Source: Prorocentrum cordatum
Taxonomy: Eukaryota; Sar; Dinophyceae; Prorocentrales; Prorocentraceae
Reading direction: 5' to 3'
NCBI GenBank assembly: GCA_963575745.1
Contig: CAUYUJ010017832.1
Span: forward strand, 61,505 to 125,504
DNA: 64,000 nucleotides
Part shown: positions 10,647 through 24,086 of the stretch, in pieces
Position numbering within the stretch: the stretch's first letter is position 1
How the letters are laid out: each line of letters starts with the position of its first letter
Program-made: the position numbers and the translations under genes
Notes under the pieces: model-generated
The model's input: only the letters and a program-made list of their open reading frames with translations
Told to the model about the DNA's origin: nothing
The model's database searches: none

Positions 10647-11617
10647 AGGGGATTCAAGAAGGGCCCAAGGAGGATAACGTGTCGGTCCGGTTCAGCGGGG
10701 AGTGGGCGACCAGGTAGGAGGAGGCGTCAGGGTGCCCCAAGAGAAGAAGATCAAAGAGTGGGATGATGGGAAACTGAGTCGGGCTTAGAAATATTAGGCA
10801 CGTGGTGGGAGAGGATTCTCGATAGTCTGGGGATGAGAGTGATACACCACAGTAGGACGAGCAGCGTACAGGTATGATCTTACGTGCCTCCGGGGTCGGC
10901 GGACATTCTGGCACGTCTGTAGCGAAACGTTGGCACTAACATTCAGTGGTTCGGCGTTCGTCCAGTGGGAGCGGTTTCCCCGACTCGGATCTTTCGCGCT
11001 GTACTTCTTTCAGATTGTGGTTGACGAGTGGAGGCCCCACGGCCCAATCGAGGCACGTGTTCCACAGCGGCGAAGCCACCATAATCAAAGGCCGGTGGCT
11101 GGCGCAAAACAGTTTGGCATGCAGGTCGTGGGTCCGTGTGTTTCAATCCGTGCGCGGCTGCGCAGAAGGCGAGGACGGGAGTAATTTTGCGTGTCGTTTG
11201 GAAGTGAAGGGCACATCGCCATCAGTTTGCTTCGCCGAGGTGTCATGGCGTCAAGTAGTCAGTGCGAGTAGTGATCGTCACTCTACAAGGTTTCGGCAAT
11301 TTTTCCAGCTCGGGATTCCCTTTATCATGCACACTGTGCGGTTACATGACTCTGTTTTGGTAAAGGCTCTATCGTCAGGGGCTGTTGAGATGAGATGAGC
11401 GTGGCGGTTGTGGCAAACCCGGGTCCATTGGGTGCAATAGTGTTGGTCGCATGCGCCAGCGCTAGTGCTTGGCACTCGCAGACTATATTCACTCATATAT
11501 CATTCCCATTAACAGTGCTCACATTGAAGGGGACTTTCCGACTTGAGTAATTATCCCAGTGCGACCTTACCTAGGAGTTGGAACCCCTAGGAAAGCAGCA
11601 TTAGTAGTAACAGTAAC
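10647..11617. other. No supported gene
   Basis: Short frames only (up to 150 residues at 10946-11398), with no recognisable domain, RNA gene or ordered repeat. Confidence 0.4.
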
Positions 11618-11877
11618 GCTAAGCTAAAGCTAAGCTAAAGCTAAGCTGAAGCTAAGCTAAAGCTAAGCCGCAGCTAAGCTAAAGCTAAGCTAAAGCTAAG
11701 CTACAGCTAAGCTAAAGCTAAGCTAAAGCTAAGCTACAGCTAAGCTAAGCTAAAGCTAAGCTAAAGCTAAGCTAAAGCTAAGCTAAAGCTAAGCTAAAGC
11801 GCTAAGCGAAAAGCTAAGCGAAACGCTAAGCTAAAGCTAAGCTACAGCTAAGCTAAAGCTAAGCTAAAGCTAAAGCT
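11618..11877. repeat. 11-bp satellite GCTAAGCTAAA
   Basis: About 23 tandem units of GCTAAGCTAAA, with variants GCTAAGCTACA, GCTAAGCTGAA and GCTAAGCCGCA, and a short patch of GCTAAGCGAAA near 11801-11830. The variants are interspersed. It is not a telomeric motif known to me. Confidence 0.95.
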
Positions 11878-11930
11878 CCCAGGGGACTGGGGGGAACCGC
11901 TCCCAGGGGACTGGGGGAACCGCCCGGGGC
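11878..11930. repeat. Tandem duplication of a 24-25-bp G-rich word
   Basis: GCTCCCAGGGGACTGGGG followed by GAACC occurs twice in direct succession immediately after the 11-bp satellite. Confidence 0.85.
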
Positions 11931-13439
11931 GTGTTACACTGCCCGGCCCCTTTCAGCTAAGAGAGTAAGAACCCTTCTAGGCAGAGCCTAGGTAGGGAAT
12001 AAATCAGCGATTCATCGCGGGACTTCGACCGCCATCATTAGTTTGCGCCAGTCTTTGTTGACCGCAGGTTCTGATGTACCGCGAAAGTTGATTGCTTTCG
12101 TTAGTGTTCTGTTTAGCCACGAATTGGTGTTGCCTCTATTTGTGTTTTTCCTGCTTCTTACGAATACCCGTTCCCGCCACCAGCCTTTGATATTGTTTGC
12201 CACCATGGTCGTTTAACGCCATTGGCCATTGCTGTGTCTGTTGCGAGCATTGGTTGCCACCGCTATGCCTTACACGTTGTTGGATCACGAAGTCTGATCG
12301 TCGTGACTCTGGTTTGCCAGTAATGTTGGCTGCCGCAGCTAGACGCTGCTCTGGTATATTGCGAACGTTGTGACTGCCACCACCAGCCTTGCATCTGCGG
12401 TTGTCCACGAAGCTGCCCATTGCCATTGGCAGTTGCCTTAGCTTTCCAAAGCTGTTAATTGGGGCTACGAGCCGCCGCGCTGATTTGCCATTGATGTTGG
12501 TTCCGCCGCCGGCCGCTGCTCCAGGCTGCCACGAGTGCTGGCTGCCGCCAGAAGCTGCTGCCCTGGCTTGCTACGAAGAACTTCTGCCGCCGCCTGCCCC
12601 CGCCCCGGTCTGCCACGGCCGTGCGAGGCCGATGACGCGCAAGGAGCGGTTAAAGGAGCCGCGCCACCGCGGGCACACCGCCCGGGGGTTCTTGCGCCGC
12701 GGCACCGCGCTGCGCCGCGCTGCCGTCGACCACCCCGCGCGGCCGAGGGTTTCGGCGTTTGCTCCTTCTCGGCGCTCCTACGGCCCAGGACGGCCCAAGA
12801 GGCCACCAAAGTGGCCCCGAGAGCGCCGAATTAGCCTTCGAGATGGCTCCCTGACGGCCCGCGAAAACCCCACGACGGCCCCAAGGGCCCCAAAACGGCC
12901 CAGGTTGTCCACTCCAACCGCGCCCATCCACCCTCCCCCTTCCACCTGCAGCAGGCTCGCGCAGCTTCGGCGCGGTGGCGACGCCAGCACCCGCGTTCGA
13001 GGTCAAACACCCTACAGGGCCCGACTCGGGCCCCAGGGCACAGAAAACAATCCACGGCGCGAAATCCACGCGTAGGAACGATGGGGTCGACAGCCTCTGG
13101 GGACCTCTGACAGCGAAGATCGGTCAACATTGAATGCATTCACATGGTTCGACCAAAGGCTTGATCATGGTCCCTCACCCTCATGGTAAGACCGTGATGC
13201 CGCTGAGTCCCTCGGCTGTCTTGGGCAGGGAATCCCCCTCAGCAAAGGATGCTGTTTCGCGTTGTTTTTCTCGCGCCAGCGGATGCCAAGGTGGAAAGGG
13301 GAGGTGGAAGACACGGAGGAGGTCCGAAAGCATTTACAGGAGGGCGGTTGGACATCGCTTCTCCTCGTTTTTGTGATTCCTTATGTACGCACCCATCTAT
13401 ACATTTTGGCCAGCGGGGACCCAAACAGTAGGTTATTGC
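11931..13439. other. No supported gene; degenerate repeats
   Basis: From about 12170 to 12620, loosely repeated TTGGTTGCCACC / TTGGCTGCCGCC and GCTGCTCTGG words suggest an old tandem array. From 12780 to 12930, CCAAGAGGCC and GGCCCCAAGGGCC words resemble the array at 44990-45745. Frames across it (for example 12389-13075 plus) are Pro/Arg/Ala-rich. From 13140 the sequence is unremarkable. Confidence 0.4.
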
Positions 13440-14430
13440 AGTCTATGCGGTGCAATCTATGGTGTGCAATTCACTTGCCGAACTTGAAGTTGTCAACTCC
13501 ACTGCTCGCGCAATCATCCCACCCACCCACCCACCGTTTGGTCTGCAAAACCCATGCGGAAGCGATTGCGGTGAGTGCTTGGTGTTGGTTGGTGCATCTC
13601 TGCGGTCGCGCTAGCTCGCGCATGTTCGCGCGCGCGCACCGGCCAGCTAGTTTGGCGCGACCGATGCGAATACGGTGGCGCTGATCGCTCGGCACATCCC
13701 AACGGGCACTTCAGTGCGAGTCGGCAACGTGGGCGGGCGCGGTATCATGGCAACGTCGACAACGGTAAACACGATGATGATACTAGCGATGCTGCTGACG
13801 ATGCTGACAGCGACGACGTGGCAGCCAGTAACGGCGCCGATGCTGATCATGCCGACGACGATGACGGTGTCTGCGCGTCGGCGATGAAGGTTTTGGAAGG
13901 AGTTCGACACGTGCGCGCGGCAGGCGCGAGAGTGGCCCGCATGGTATCATTTGATACGGACGTACCACCCCAGCACGCGCGCAAGGGCGTTCGAACGATT
14001 TCGACAAGCGCGCGCGGGAAGCTGGTTTGGTTGCGTGTTCTAGAAATGTTGAAACCTTGTGGCTTTCTGAAGAATTCGCAACAGCGCGCGCCATTGTTTT
14101 GGTTTTTTTGTGTAAGTCCGCGTTGCGAAACTTTGTGCTTCTTATGTTTGTGGGACAGTCGACTTTGAACTCCTTGCGAAACCAAAGGTTTTGGAAAGAT
14201 TCTGGAATGCGCGCGCGACGACGCGCGCGCGCGTGCACTTCGTCATACGTTCTGCAAAGAGTTTTTGGAAACTGAGAATCTGTGATAAACGGGCGCGCGC
14301 ATACATTCTTCTGGCAGAGTATGTGGGGGGGGGGGGCGATACCAGCCCGGCTGGGATGGAACGAGCTTGTATTTAGGATGGACAATAGGGCAGAACCATT
14401 TGTAATTTGCAAAACAAAAAGTGGACCGAT
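13440..14430 (+). repeat. Satellite unit 0, divergent edge copy
   Basis: The leader is recognisable at 13501. In place of a pure GAC array it has a degenerate tract (13720-13890) with GAC, GATGAC and GCTGAC words, matching the inverted copy at 4879-5268. The spacer (13890-14420) retains AAGGGCGTTCGA, GTTGCGAAACTTTG and the GCGCGCGACGACGCGCGCG hairpin but is strongly diverged. This is the pattern expected of an array-edge copy. Confidence 0.8.
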
Positions 14431-15083
14431 GTATGCGATGCAACCTATGTAGTGCAATTATTTTTTTCGCAGTGAGTTGTCCACCCCACTGCTCGCGCAA
14501 ACATCCCATCCACCCACCCGCAACTTGGCTTGCAAAATCTCTTGAAACCGTGACGGTGGGTACCACATGGCACTTGGCAGCAACAGCGACGCCGACGACG
14601 ACAGCGACAACGACGATGACGACGCCGCCGACAACGACTACGACGACCCCGACGACGTTTCCAACGACTTCGACGACGCCGACAACGACGATGACGACGA
14701 CGACGACGACGACAACACCGACGACGACGACGATGACGACACCGATGCCGACGACGACGACGATAACAACGACGATGACGACGCCGACGACGACGATAAC
14801 GACGACACCGACGACGATGACGTCAACGACGCCGACGACGACGACGACGGTGGTGACGACGATGACGCCGACGACGACGACGAAGACGACAACGACGCCG
14901 ACGACGACGACGACGAAGACGACAACGACGTCGCCAACGAAGACAACGAGGAAGGAGGGAGGACGACGACGGCGACAACGACGACAACGACGAGGGAGGA
15001 GGGAGGACGGCGACGACGCGAACGACGAAAAAAGAGGAAGGACGGCGACGCCGACGACGGCAACGACGAGGGAGGAGGGAAGA

Positions 15084-15116
<33 letters not shown>

Positions 15117-16000
15117 CATAGGAGGGACCGACGACGAGACGCCGACGACGGACGACGACGACGACGACGACGTGGGAGGAGGAGGACGGACGACCACGGC
15201 GACAACGACGACGGAAACGACCACGACGCCAAAGAGGACGACGACGACGAACACGAGAAAAGACAGAGGACGACGTAGGCGACGACGACGACGACGACGC
15301 GGAAGGAGGGAGGACGACGACGACGACGACGACGCAAGAGCGCGCGCGCGCACGCTTTTGTTGAAAATCCGTGTTGCGAAACCTTAGGTTTTTGTAGGTT
15401 TTTTGGGCGCGCGATTTTGAAATCCTTCCGAAACCGATGGGTTTTGAAGGTTTTCGGCATACGCCCGCGACGATGCGCGCGTCTGCGCTTCGTCACATTT
15501 TTTGCAGAGGATTCTCGCGACGGCACAAGCGCAAGGGCGTTCGACAGATTTCGACATGCGCGCGCGAAACCCGTTTGGTCGCACTCTGTGAAAATATTGA
15601 AAAACCTATGGTTTTCTTAAGATTTCGCAAGAGCTCGCGCGGAAGTTTGTTTAGCAAATCCGTGTTGCGAAACCTTGTGTTTTTGTATGTGTTTTGGGAA
15701 ACTCGATTGCGAAATCCTTCCGGCACCGAAGGTTGTTGAAGGATTTGGGCATGCGCGCGCGACGACGCGCGCGTGCGCATCTCGTCCCATTTGCTGCAAG
15801 GGGTTAGTGAAAAAAATGTTTTGTTAGAGCAGCACATGTCACCGCATAGTGTTTCTTTTCAAAAGGGAACCTCAGGGGGGAGAACCCGGCCTGGCTGGGA
15901 TGGTACGATTTCATGTTTAGGATGGACGGGTGGTCAGAATCATATATGATTTACATACCCGAAAGGAGAACCGATAAGTCCGGGGGGGTAGAGTTTATTC
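14431..16000 (+). repeat. Satellite unit 1, type C
   Basis: Type C leader: ACCGTGACGGTGGGTACC, then a GGCACTTGGCAGCAACAGCG entry. GAC array about 14574-15340, spacer to 16000. Leader-to-leader length 1577 bp. Confidence 0.85.
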
Positions 16001-16767
16001 TCCTTTTAGAAAGGAGAATCTACGCGGTGCAATTAATCTTGACCGTCTTGAAGCTGTCCTCTCCACTGCTCGTGCAAACACCCCACCCTCCCACCCGCAA
16101 CTTGGTCGCAAGACCTCTTCAGACAAGACCGTGACGGTAGGTACCACATGGCACTTGGCCACGACACCGATGCCGACGACGACAGCGACATCGACGACGA
16201 CGGCGCCGCCGACAGCGACTGCGACGACACCGACGACGTCTCCAATGTTTTCGACGGCGACAACGACGACGACGACACCGACGACGACGACAACGACGCC
16301 GACGACGACGACGAAGACGACGACGACGTCGCCAACGGAGACGACGACGAGGGAGGAGAAAAAACGACGACGGCGACAACGACGACAACGACGATGGAGG
16401 AGGGAAGACGGCGACGACGCCAACGACGAAGAAGGAGGAAGGACGGCGACGCCGACGACGACAACGACGAGGGAGGAGGCAAGACGACGACGATGACAAA
16501 GACGACGAAGACGACGACGACGACGGGCGACGAAATGAAAGGACGACGACGAGACGCCGACGACGGACGACGACGACGAGGGAGGAGGATAACGACGAGG
16601 GAGGAGTGAAGACCACGACGACGACGACGACGACGGCGACGAAATAGGAGGGACAACGACGAGACGCCGACGAAGACAACAAGGGAGGAAGGACGACCAC
16701 GGCGACAACGACGACGGAAACGACGACGATGCCAAGACGACGACAACGACGACGAGGAAAGACAGAA

Positions 16768-16799
<32 letters not shown>

Positions 16800-17510
16800 G
16801 GGAGGAGGGAGGACGACGACGACGACGACGACGACGACGCAAGAGCGCGCGCGCACGCTTTTGTTGAAAATCCGTGTTGCGAAACCTTAGGTTCTTGTAA
16901 GTTTTTTGGACGCACGATTTTGAAATCCTTCTGAAACCGATGGTTTGTGAAGGATTTCGGCATACGCCCGCGACGACGCGCGCGTTTGCACTTCGTCCCT
17001 TTTTTTGCAGAGGATTCTCGGGACGGCACACGCGCAAGGGCGTTCGACAGATTTCGACATGCGCGCGCGCGAAGCCCGTTTGGTAGCATTTTTTGAAAAT
17101 CGTGGAAAACCTATGGTTTTCTTAAGATGTCGCAAGAGCTCGCGCGGAAGTTGTTTTTAGCAAATCAGTGTTGCGAAACCATGTGTTTTTGTATGTTTTT
17201 CGGAAACTCGATTGCGAAATCCTTCCCGCACCGAAGGTTTTTGAAGGATTTCGGCATGCGCGCGCGACGACGCGCGCGTGTGCACTTCGTCTCATTTTGT
17301 GCAAGGGATTTGTGAAAAAAATGTTATGTTCGAACAACAAATGTCACCGCATAGTGTTTTTTCACCAGGGAACCGCAGGGGGGGGAACCCGGCCTGGCTG
17401 GGATAGTATGAGTTCATTTTTAGGATGGACATGTGGTCATAATCATATGTAATTTACAGCACGCGCGGGGTAACCGATAAGTCCGGGGTGGAAGGGGGGT
17501 AGAATCTATG
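16001..17510 (+). repeat. Satellite unit 2, type A
   Basis: Type A leader: CTTCAGACAAGACCGTGACG, then GGTAGGTACC and CACGACACCGATGCCGACG. GAC array about 16145-16850. Leader-to-leader length 1510 bp. Confidence 0.85.
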
Positions 17511-18825
17511 AATCTTTCAGAAAGGAGAATCTACGTGGTGCAATTAATTTGCTGAACTTGAAGTTGTCTTCTCCACTGCTCGCGCAAACATCCCACCCAC
17601 CCACCCGCAACTTGGTTTGCAAAACCTGTTAAGACCGACTACGACGACACCGACGACAACGACTAGGACGACACCGACGACGTCTCCGACGACTTCGACG
17701 ACGACAACGACGCCGACGACGACGACGACGAAGACGACGACGACGACGCCAACGAAGGCGACGACGAGGAAGGAAAGGACGACGACGGCGACAGCGACGA
17801 CAACGACGAAGGAGGAGGGAGGACGGTGACGACGCGAACGACGACGAAGGAGGAAGGACGGCGACGCCGACGACGACAACGACGAGGGAGGAGGGAAGAC
17901 GACGACGACAACGACGACGACGACGGCGACGACATAGGAGGGACGACGATGAGACGCCGACGACGGACGACGACGACGACGTGGGAGGAGGAGGAAGGAC
18001 GACCACGGCGACAACGACGATGGAAACGACCACGACGCCAAAGAGGACGACGACGACAAACAGGAGAAAAGACAGAGGACGACGTAGGCGACGACGACGA
18101 CGACGCGGGAGGAGGGAGGACGGCGACGACGACGACGACGACGACGCAAGAGCGCGCGCGCACGCTTTTGTTGAACATCCGTGTTGCGAAACCTTGGGTT
18201 CTTGTAGGTTTTTTGGACGCACGATTTTGAAATCCTTCCGAAACCGATGGGTTTTGAAGGTTTTCGGCATACGCCCGCGACGACGCGCGCGTCTGCACTT
18301 CGTCCCGTTTTTTGCAGAGGATTCTCGCGACGGCACACGCGCAAGGGCGTTCGACAGATTTCGACATGCGCGCGCGAAGCCCGTTTGGTAGCATTTTGTG
18401 GAAATCTTGGAAAACCTATGGTTGTCTTAAGATTTCGCAAGAGCTCGCGCGGAAGTTTTTTTAGCTAATCAGTGTTGCGAGACCATGTGTTTTTGTATGT
18501 TTTTCGGAAACTCGATTGCGAAATCTTTCCGGCACCGAAGGTTTTGAAAGGATTTCGGCATGCGCGCGCGACGACGCGCGCGTGTGCACTTCGTCTCATT
18601 TTGTGCAAGGGATTTGCGAAAAAGTGCTATGTTAGAACAAAAAATGTCACCGCATAGTGTTTTTTACAAGGGAACCGCAGGGGGGGGAACCCGGCTTGGC
18701 TGGGATGGTATGAGTTCATATTTAGGATGGACATGTGGTCAGAATCATATGTAATTTACAGCACGCGCGGGGGTCCCGATAAGTCCGGGGGGGGGGGGTA
18801 GAATCTATTAGTCTTTCAAAAAGGA
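17511..18825 (+). repeat. Satellite unit 3, type B
   Basis: Type B leader: CAAAACCTGTTAAGACCGAC runs straight into the array and lacks the ACCGTGACGGT palindrome. A TAGGACGACACCG word sits early in the array. GAC array about 17636-18155. Length 1286 bp. Confidence 0.85.
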
Positions 18826-19399
18826 GAATCCACTTCGACTGTCTTGAAGCTGTCCTCTCCACTGCTCGTGCAAACATCCCACCCGCAACTTGGACGCAAG
18901 ACATCTTCAGACAAGACCGTGACGGTAGGTACTGCGCGGCACTTGGCCACGACACCGATGCCGATGACGACAGCGACATCGACGACGACGGCGCCGCCGA
19001 CAGCGACTGCGACGACACCGACGACGTCTCCAATGTTTTCGACGACGACAACGACGACGACGACACCGACGATGACGACAACGACGCCGACGACGACGAC
19101 GAAGACGACGACGACGTCGCCAACGGAGACGACGACGAGGGAGGAGAAAAAACGACGACGGCGACAACGACGACAACGACGATGGAGGAGGGAAGACGGC
19201 GACGACGCCAACGACGAAGAAGGAGGAAGGACGGAAACGCCGACGACGACAACGACGAGGAAGGAGGGAAGACGACGACGATGACAACGACGACGAAGAC
19301 GACGACGACGGCGACGAAATAGGAGGGACGACGACGAGACGCCGACGACGGACGACGACGACGAGGGAGGAGGATAACGACGAGGGAGGAGTGAAGACC

Positions 19400-19430
<31 letters not shown>

Positions 19431-19550
19431 CGACGAAATAGGAGGGACAACGACGAGACGCCGACGAAGACAACGAGGGAGGAAGGACGACCACGGCGAC
19501 AACGACGACGGAAATGACGACGACGCCAAAGACGACGAGGAAAGACAGAA

Positions 19551-19585
<35 letters not shown>

Positions 19586-19597
19586 GGAAGGAGGGAG

Positions 19598-19628
<31 letters not shown>

Positions 19629-20310
19629 TAAGAGCGTGCGCGCACAATTTTGTTGAAAACCCGTGTTGCGAAACCTTGTGTTTTTGTATGTTTTTTGGAC
19701 GCGCGATTTCGACATTCTTCCGAAACCGAAGGTTTTTGAAGGATTTCGGCATACGCCCGCGACGACGCGCGCGTCTGCACTTCGTCCCTTTTTTTGCAGG
19801 GGATTCTCGCGACGGCACACGCGCAAGAGCGTTCGACAGATTTCGACATGCGCGCGCGCGAAGCCCGTTTGGTAGCATTTTGTGAAAATCTTGGAAAACC
19901 TATGGTTTTCTTCAGATTTCGCAAGAGCTCGCGCGTAAGTTTTGTTTTGAATCAGTGTTGCGAAACCATGTGTTTTTATATGTATTTTTGGAAATTCAAT
20001 TTTGAAATCTCTCCGGAACCGAAGGTTTTTAAAGGATTTCGGCATGCGCGCGCCACGACGCGCGCGTGCGCATTTCGTCTCATTTTTTGCAAGGGATTCG
20101 TGAAAAAGTGATATGTTAGAACAAAACATGTCACCGCATAGTGTTGTTTGACAGGGAACCGCAGGGGGGGGGATACCGGCTTGGCTGGGATGGTATGAAT
20201 TCATATTTAGGATGGACATGTGGTCAGAACCATGTGTAATTTACAGCACGCGCGGGGGGGGCGATAAGTCCGGGGGGGGGGGGTAGAATCTATTAGTCTT
20301 TTAGAAAGGA
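18826..20310 (+). repeat. Satellite unit 4, type A
   Basis: Same leader variant as unit 2, with GTAGGTACTGCG. GAC array about 18940-19630. Length 1485 bp. Confidence 0.85.
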
Positions 20311-20885
20311 GAATCCACTCTGCGGAACTTGAAGTCGTCATCTCCACTGCTTCGCGCAAACATCCCACCCACCCACCCGCAACTTGGTTTGCAAAACCTG
20401 TTAAGACCGACTACGACGACACCGACGACAACGACTAGGACGACACCGACGACGTCTCCGACGACTTCGACGACGACACGACGCCGACGACGACGACGAA
20501 GACGACGACGACGCCAACGAAGGCGACGACGAGGAAGGAGGAAGGACGACGACGGCGACAACGACGACAACGACGAAGGAGGAGGGAGGACGGTGACGAC
20601 GCGAACGACGACGAAGGAGGAAGGACGGCGACGCCGACGACGACAACGACGAGGGAGGAGGGAAGACGACGACGACAACGACGACGACGACGGCGACGAC
20701 ATAGGAGGGACGACGATGAGACGCCGACGACGGACGACGACGACGACGTGGGAGGAGGAGGAAGGACGACCACGGCGACAACGACGATGGAAACGACCAC
20801 GACGCCAAAGAGGACGACGACGACAAACAGGAGAAAAGACAGAGGACGACGTAGGCGACGACGACGACGACGCGGGAGGAGGGAG

Positions 20886-20916
<31 letters not shown>

Positions 20917-21600
20917 CAAGAGCGCGCGCGCGCACGCTTTTGTTGAAAATCCGTGTTGCGAAACCTTGGGTTCTCGTAGGTTTTTTGGACGCACGATTTT
21001 GAAATCTTTCCGAAACCGATGGGTTTCGAAGGTTTTTGGCATACGTCCGCGACGACGCGCGCGTCTGCACTTCGTCCCTTTTTTTGCAGAGGATTCTCGC
21101 GACGGCACACAGGCAAGGGCGTTCGACAGATTTCGACATGCGCGCGCGAAGCCCGTTTGGTAGCATTTTGTGAAAATCTTGAAAAAAAAACTCATGGTTT
21201 TCTTAAGATTTCGCAAGACCTCGCGCGGAAGTTTTTTTAGCAAACCAGTGTTGCGAAACCATGTGTTTTTGTATGTTTTTCGAAAGGTCGATTGCGAAAT
21301 CTTTCCGGCACCGAAGGTTTTTGAAGGATTTCGGCATGCGCGCGCGACGACGCGCGCGTGCGCACTTCGTCTCATTTTTTGCAAGGGATTCATGAAAAAT
21401 TGTTATGTTAGAAAGAAAAATGTCCCCGCATAGTGTTATTTGACAGGGAACCGCAGGGGGGGTGATACCGGCTTGGCTGGGATGGTACGAATTCATATTT
21501 AGGACGGACATGTGGTCATAATCATATGTGATTTACAGCACGCGCGGGGGACCCGATAAGTCCGGGGGGGGGGGGTAGAATCTATTAGTCTTTTAGAAAG
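20311..21600 (+). repeat. Satellite unit 5, type B
   Basis: The leader and array layout closely follow unit 3, including the TAGGACGACACCG word and the ACATAGGAGGGACGACGATG stretch. GAC array about 20400-20925. Length 1292 bp. Confidence 0.85.
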
Positions 21601-22164
21601 GAGAATCCACTTCGACTGTCTTGAAGCTGTCCTCTCCACTGCTCGTGGAAACATCTCACCTCCCACCCGCAACTTGGTCGCAAGACATCTTCAGACAAGA
21701 CCGTGACGGTAGGTACTGCGTGGCACTTGGCCACGACACCGATGCCGACGACGACAGCGACATCGACGACGACGGCGCCGCCGACAGCGACTGCGACGAC
21801 ACCGACGACGTCTCCAATGTTTTCGACGGCGACAACGACGACGACGACACCGACGACGACGACGACGACGACGCGACGAGACGACGAAGACGAACGACCG
21901 ACGAGACGACGACGACGACGACGGCCGACAACGACGACAACGACGATGGAGGAGGGAAGACGGGCGACGACGCCAACGACGAAGAAGGAGGAAGGACGGC
22001 GACGCCGACGACGACAACGACGAGGGAGGAGGGAAGACGACGACGATGACAACGACGACGACGAGACGACACGACGGCGACGAAATGGGTGGACGACGAC
22101 GAGACGCCGACGACAGACGACGACGACGAGGGAGGAGGATAACGACGAGGGAGGAGTGAAGACC

Positions 22165-22196
<32 letters not shown>

Positions 22197-22325
22197 ACGA
22201 AATAGGAGGGACAACGACGAGACGCCGACGAAGACAACGAGGGAGGAAGGACGACCACGGCGACAACGACGACGGAAACGACGACGACGCCAAGACGACG
22301 ACAACGACGACGAGGAAAGACAGAA

Positions 22326-22370
<45 letters not shown>

Positions 22371-23085
22371 GGAGGAGGGAGACGACGACGACGACGACGC
22401 AAAGAGCGCGCGCGCACAATTTTGTTGAAAACCCGTGTTGCGAAACCTGGTGTTTTTGTATGTTTTTTGGACGCACGATTTCGACATTCTCTTCCGAAAC
22501 CGAAGGTTTTTGAAGGATTTCGGCATACGCCCGCGACGACGCGCACGTCTGCATGTCGTCCCGTTTTTTGCAGAGGATTCTCGCGACGGCACACGCGCAA
22601 GAGCGTTCGACAGATTTCGACATGCGCGCGCGCGAAGCCCGTTTGGTAGCATTTTGTGAAAATCTTGAAAAACCTATGGTTTTCTAAAGATTTCGCAAGA
22701 GCTCGCGCGTAAGTTTTTTTTTGCAAGCAGTGTTGCGAAACCATGTGTTTTTTATGTTTTTTGGAAATTCAATTTTGAAATCTCTCCGGACCGAGGTTTT
22801 TGAAGGATTTCGGCATGCGCGCGCCACGACGCGCGCGTGTGCACTTCGTCCAATTTTTTGCAAGGGGTTCGTGAAAAAGTGATATGTTAGAACAAAACAT
22901 GTCACCGCATAGTGTTTTTTACAAGGGAACCGCAGGGGGGGGGAACCCGGCTTGGCTGGGATGGTATGAATTCATATTTAGGATGGACATGTGGTCAGAA
23001 TCATATGTAATTTACAGCACGCGCGGGGGGCCCGATAAGTCCGGGGGGGGGGGGGGGGGTAGAATCTATTAGTCTTTTAGAAAGG
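21601..23085 (+). repeat. Satellite unit 6, type A
   Basis: Leader as in units 2 and 4. The array (about 21735-22400) has several single-base losses from the GAC phase, for example near 21880-21900 and 22060-22080. Length 1484 bp. Confidence 0.85.
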
Positions 23086-23847
23086 AGAATTGGACTACCC
23101 TGCACCGCGCTTGACCACTCCACTGCTCGCGCAAACATCCCACCCACCCACCCGCAACTTGGTTCGCAAAATCTCTTAAGACCGTGACGGTGGGTACCAA
23201 ATGGCACTTGCCAACGACAGCGACGCCGACGACGACAGCGACAACGACGAGACGACGCCGCCGACAACGACTACGACGACACCGACGACGACTCCAACGA
23301 CTCCGACGACGCCGACAACGACGACTGACGGGACGACGACGCCCCCCCCCTACCCCCGACGACGACACGACCGACGACGCCGACGCCGACGCGACGACGC
23401 CGGACGATGACAACGACGACGACGATGACGACGGCCGACGACGACGACACGACGATGCCGCCGACGCGACGACGACGACGTCCACCCCCCCCCCCCCCCA
23501 CCCCCCGCAACCCCCTAGCCCCCCCCCCCCCCCCCCAACCCCCCCCCTCACCCCACCAACCCAAACCCCCCCAACCACCCACCCCCCAAACCCCCACACC
23601 CACCCCTACACACCAACCCAACGCCCCCACCAAAAAAAAAAAAAAAAAACCACCCCCCCCACCCAACCCCCCCCCCCCCCAACACAACCCCCCCCCCCAA
23701 CCACCCCCCCCCCCCCCCCAACACCCCCCCCAACCAAGCCACCACAACCCCCAACGACGCCGACGACGACGACGACGACGAGGACGACGACGGCGGCGAC
23801 GACGACGACGCCGACAACGACGACGAACACGACGACGATGCCGACGC

Positions 23848-23882
<35 letters not shown>

Positions 23883-24047
23883 TCGCCAACGAAGACGACG
23901 ACGAGGGAGGAGGGAGGACGACGACGGCGACAACGACGACAACGACGACAACGACGAGGGAGGAGGGAGGACGGCGACGACGCGAACGACGAAGAAGGAG
24001 GAAGGACGGCGACGCCGACGACGGCAGCGACGAGGGAGGAGGGACGC

Positions 24048-24086
<39 letters not shown>

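Noticed and set aside
13575-14168. Shared peptide strings between 13575-14168 (plus) and 5295-4228 (minus) as a conserved protein
   Set aside because: The similarity follows the DNA repeat over its whole length, including leader sequence. The frames diverge at once outside it and indels are not codon-sized, so conservation of coding is not shown.
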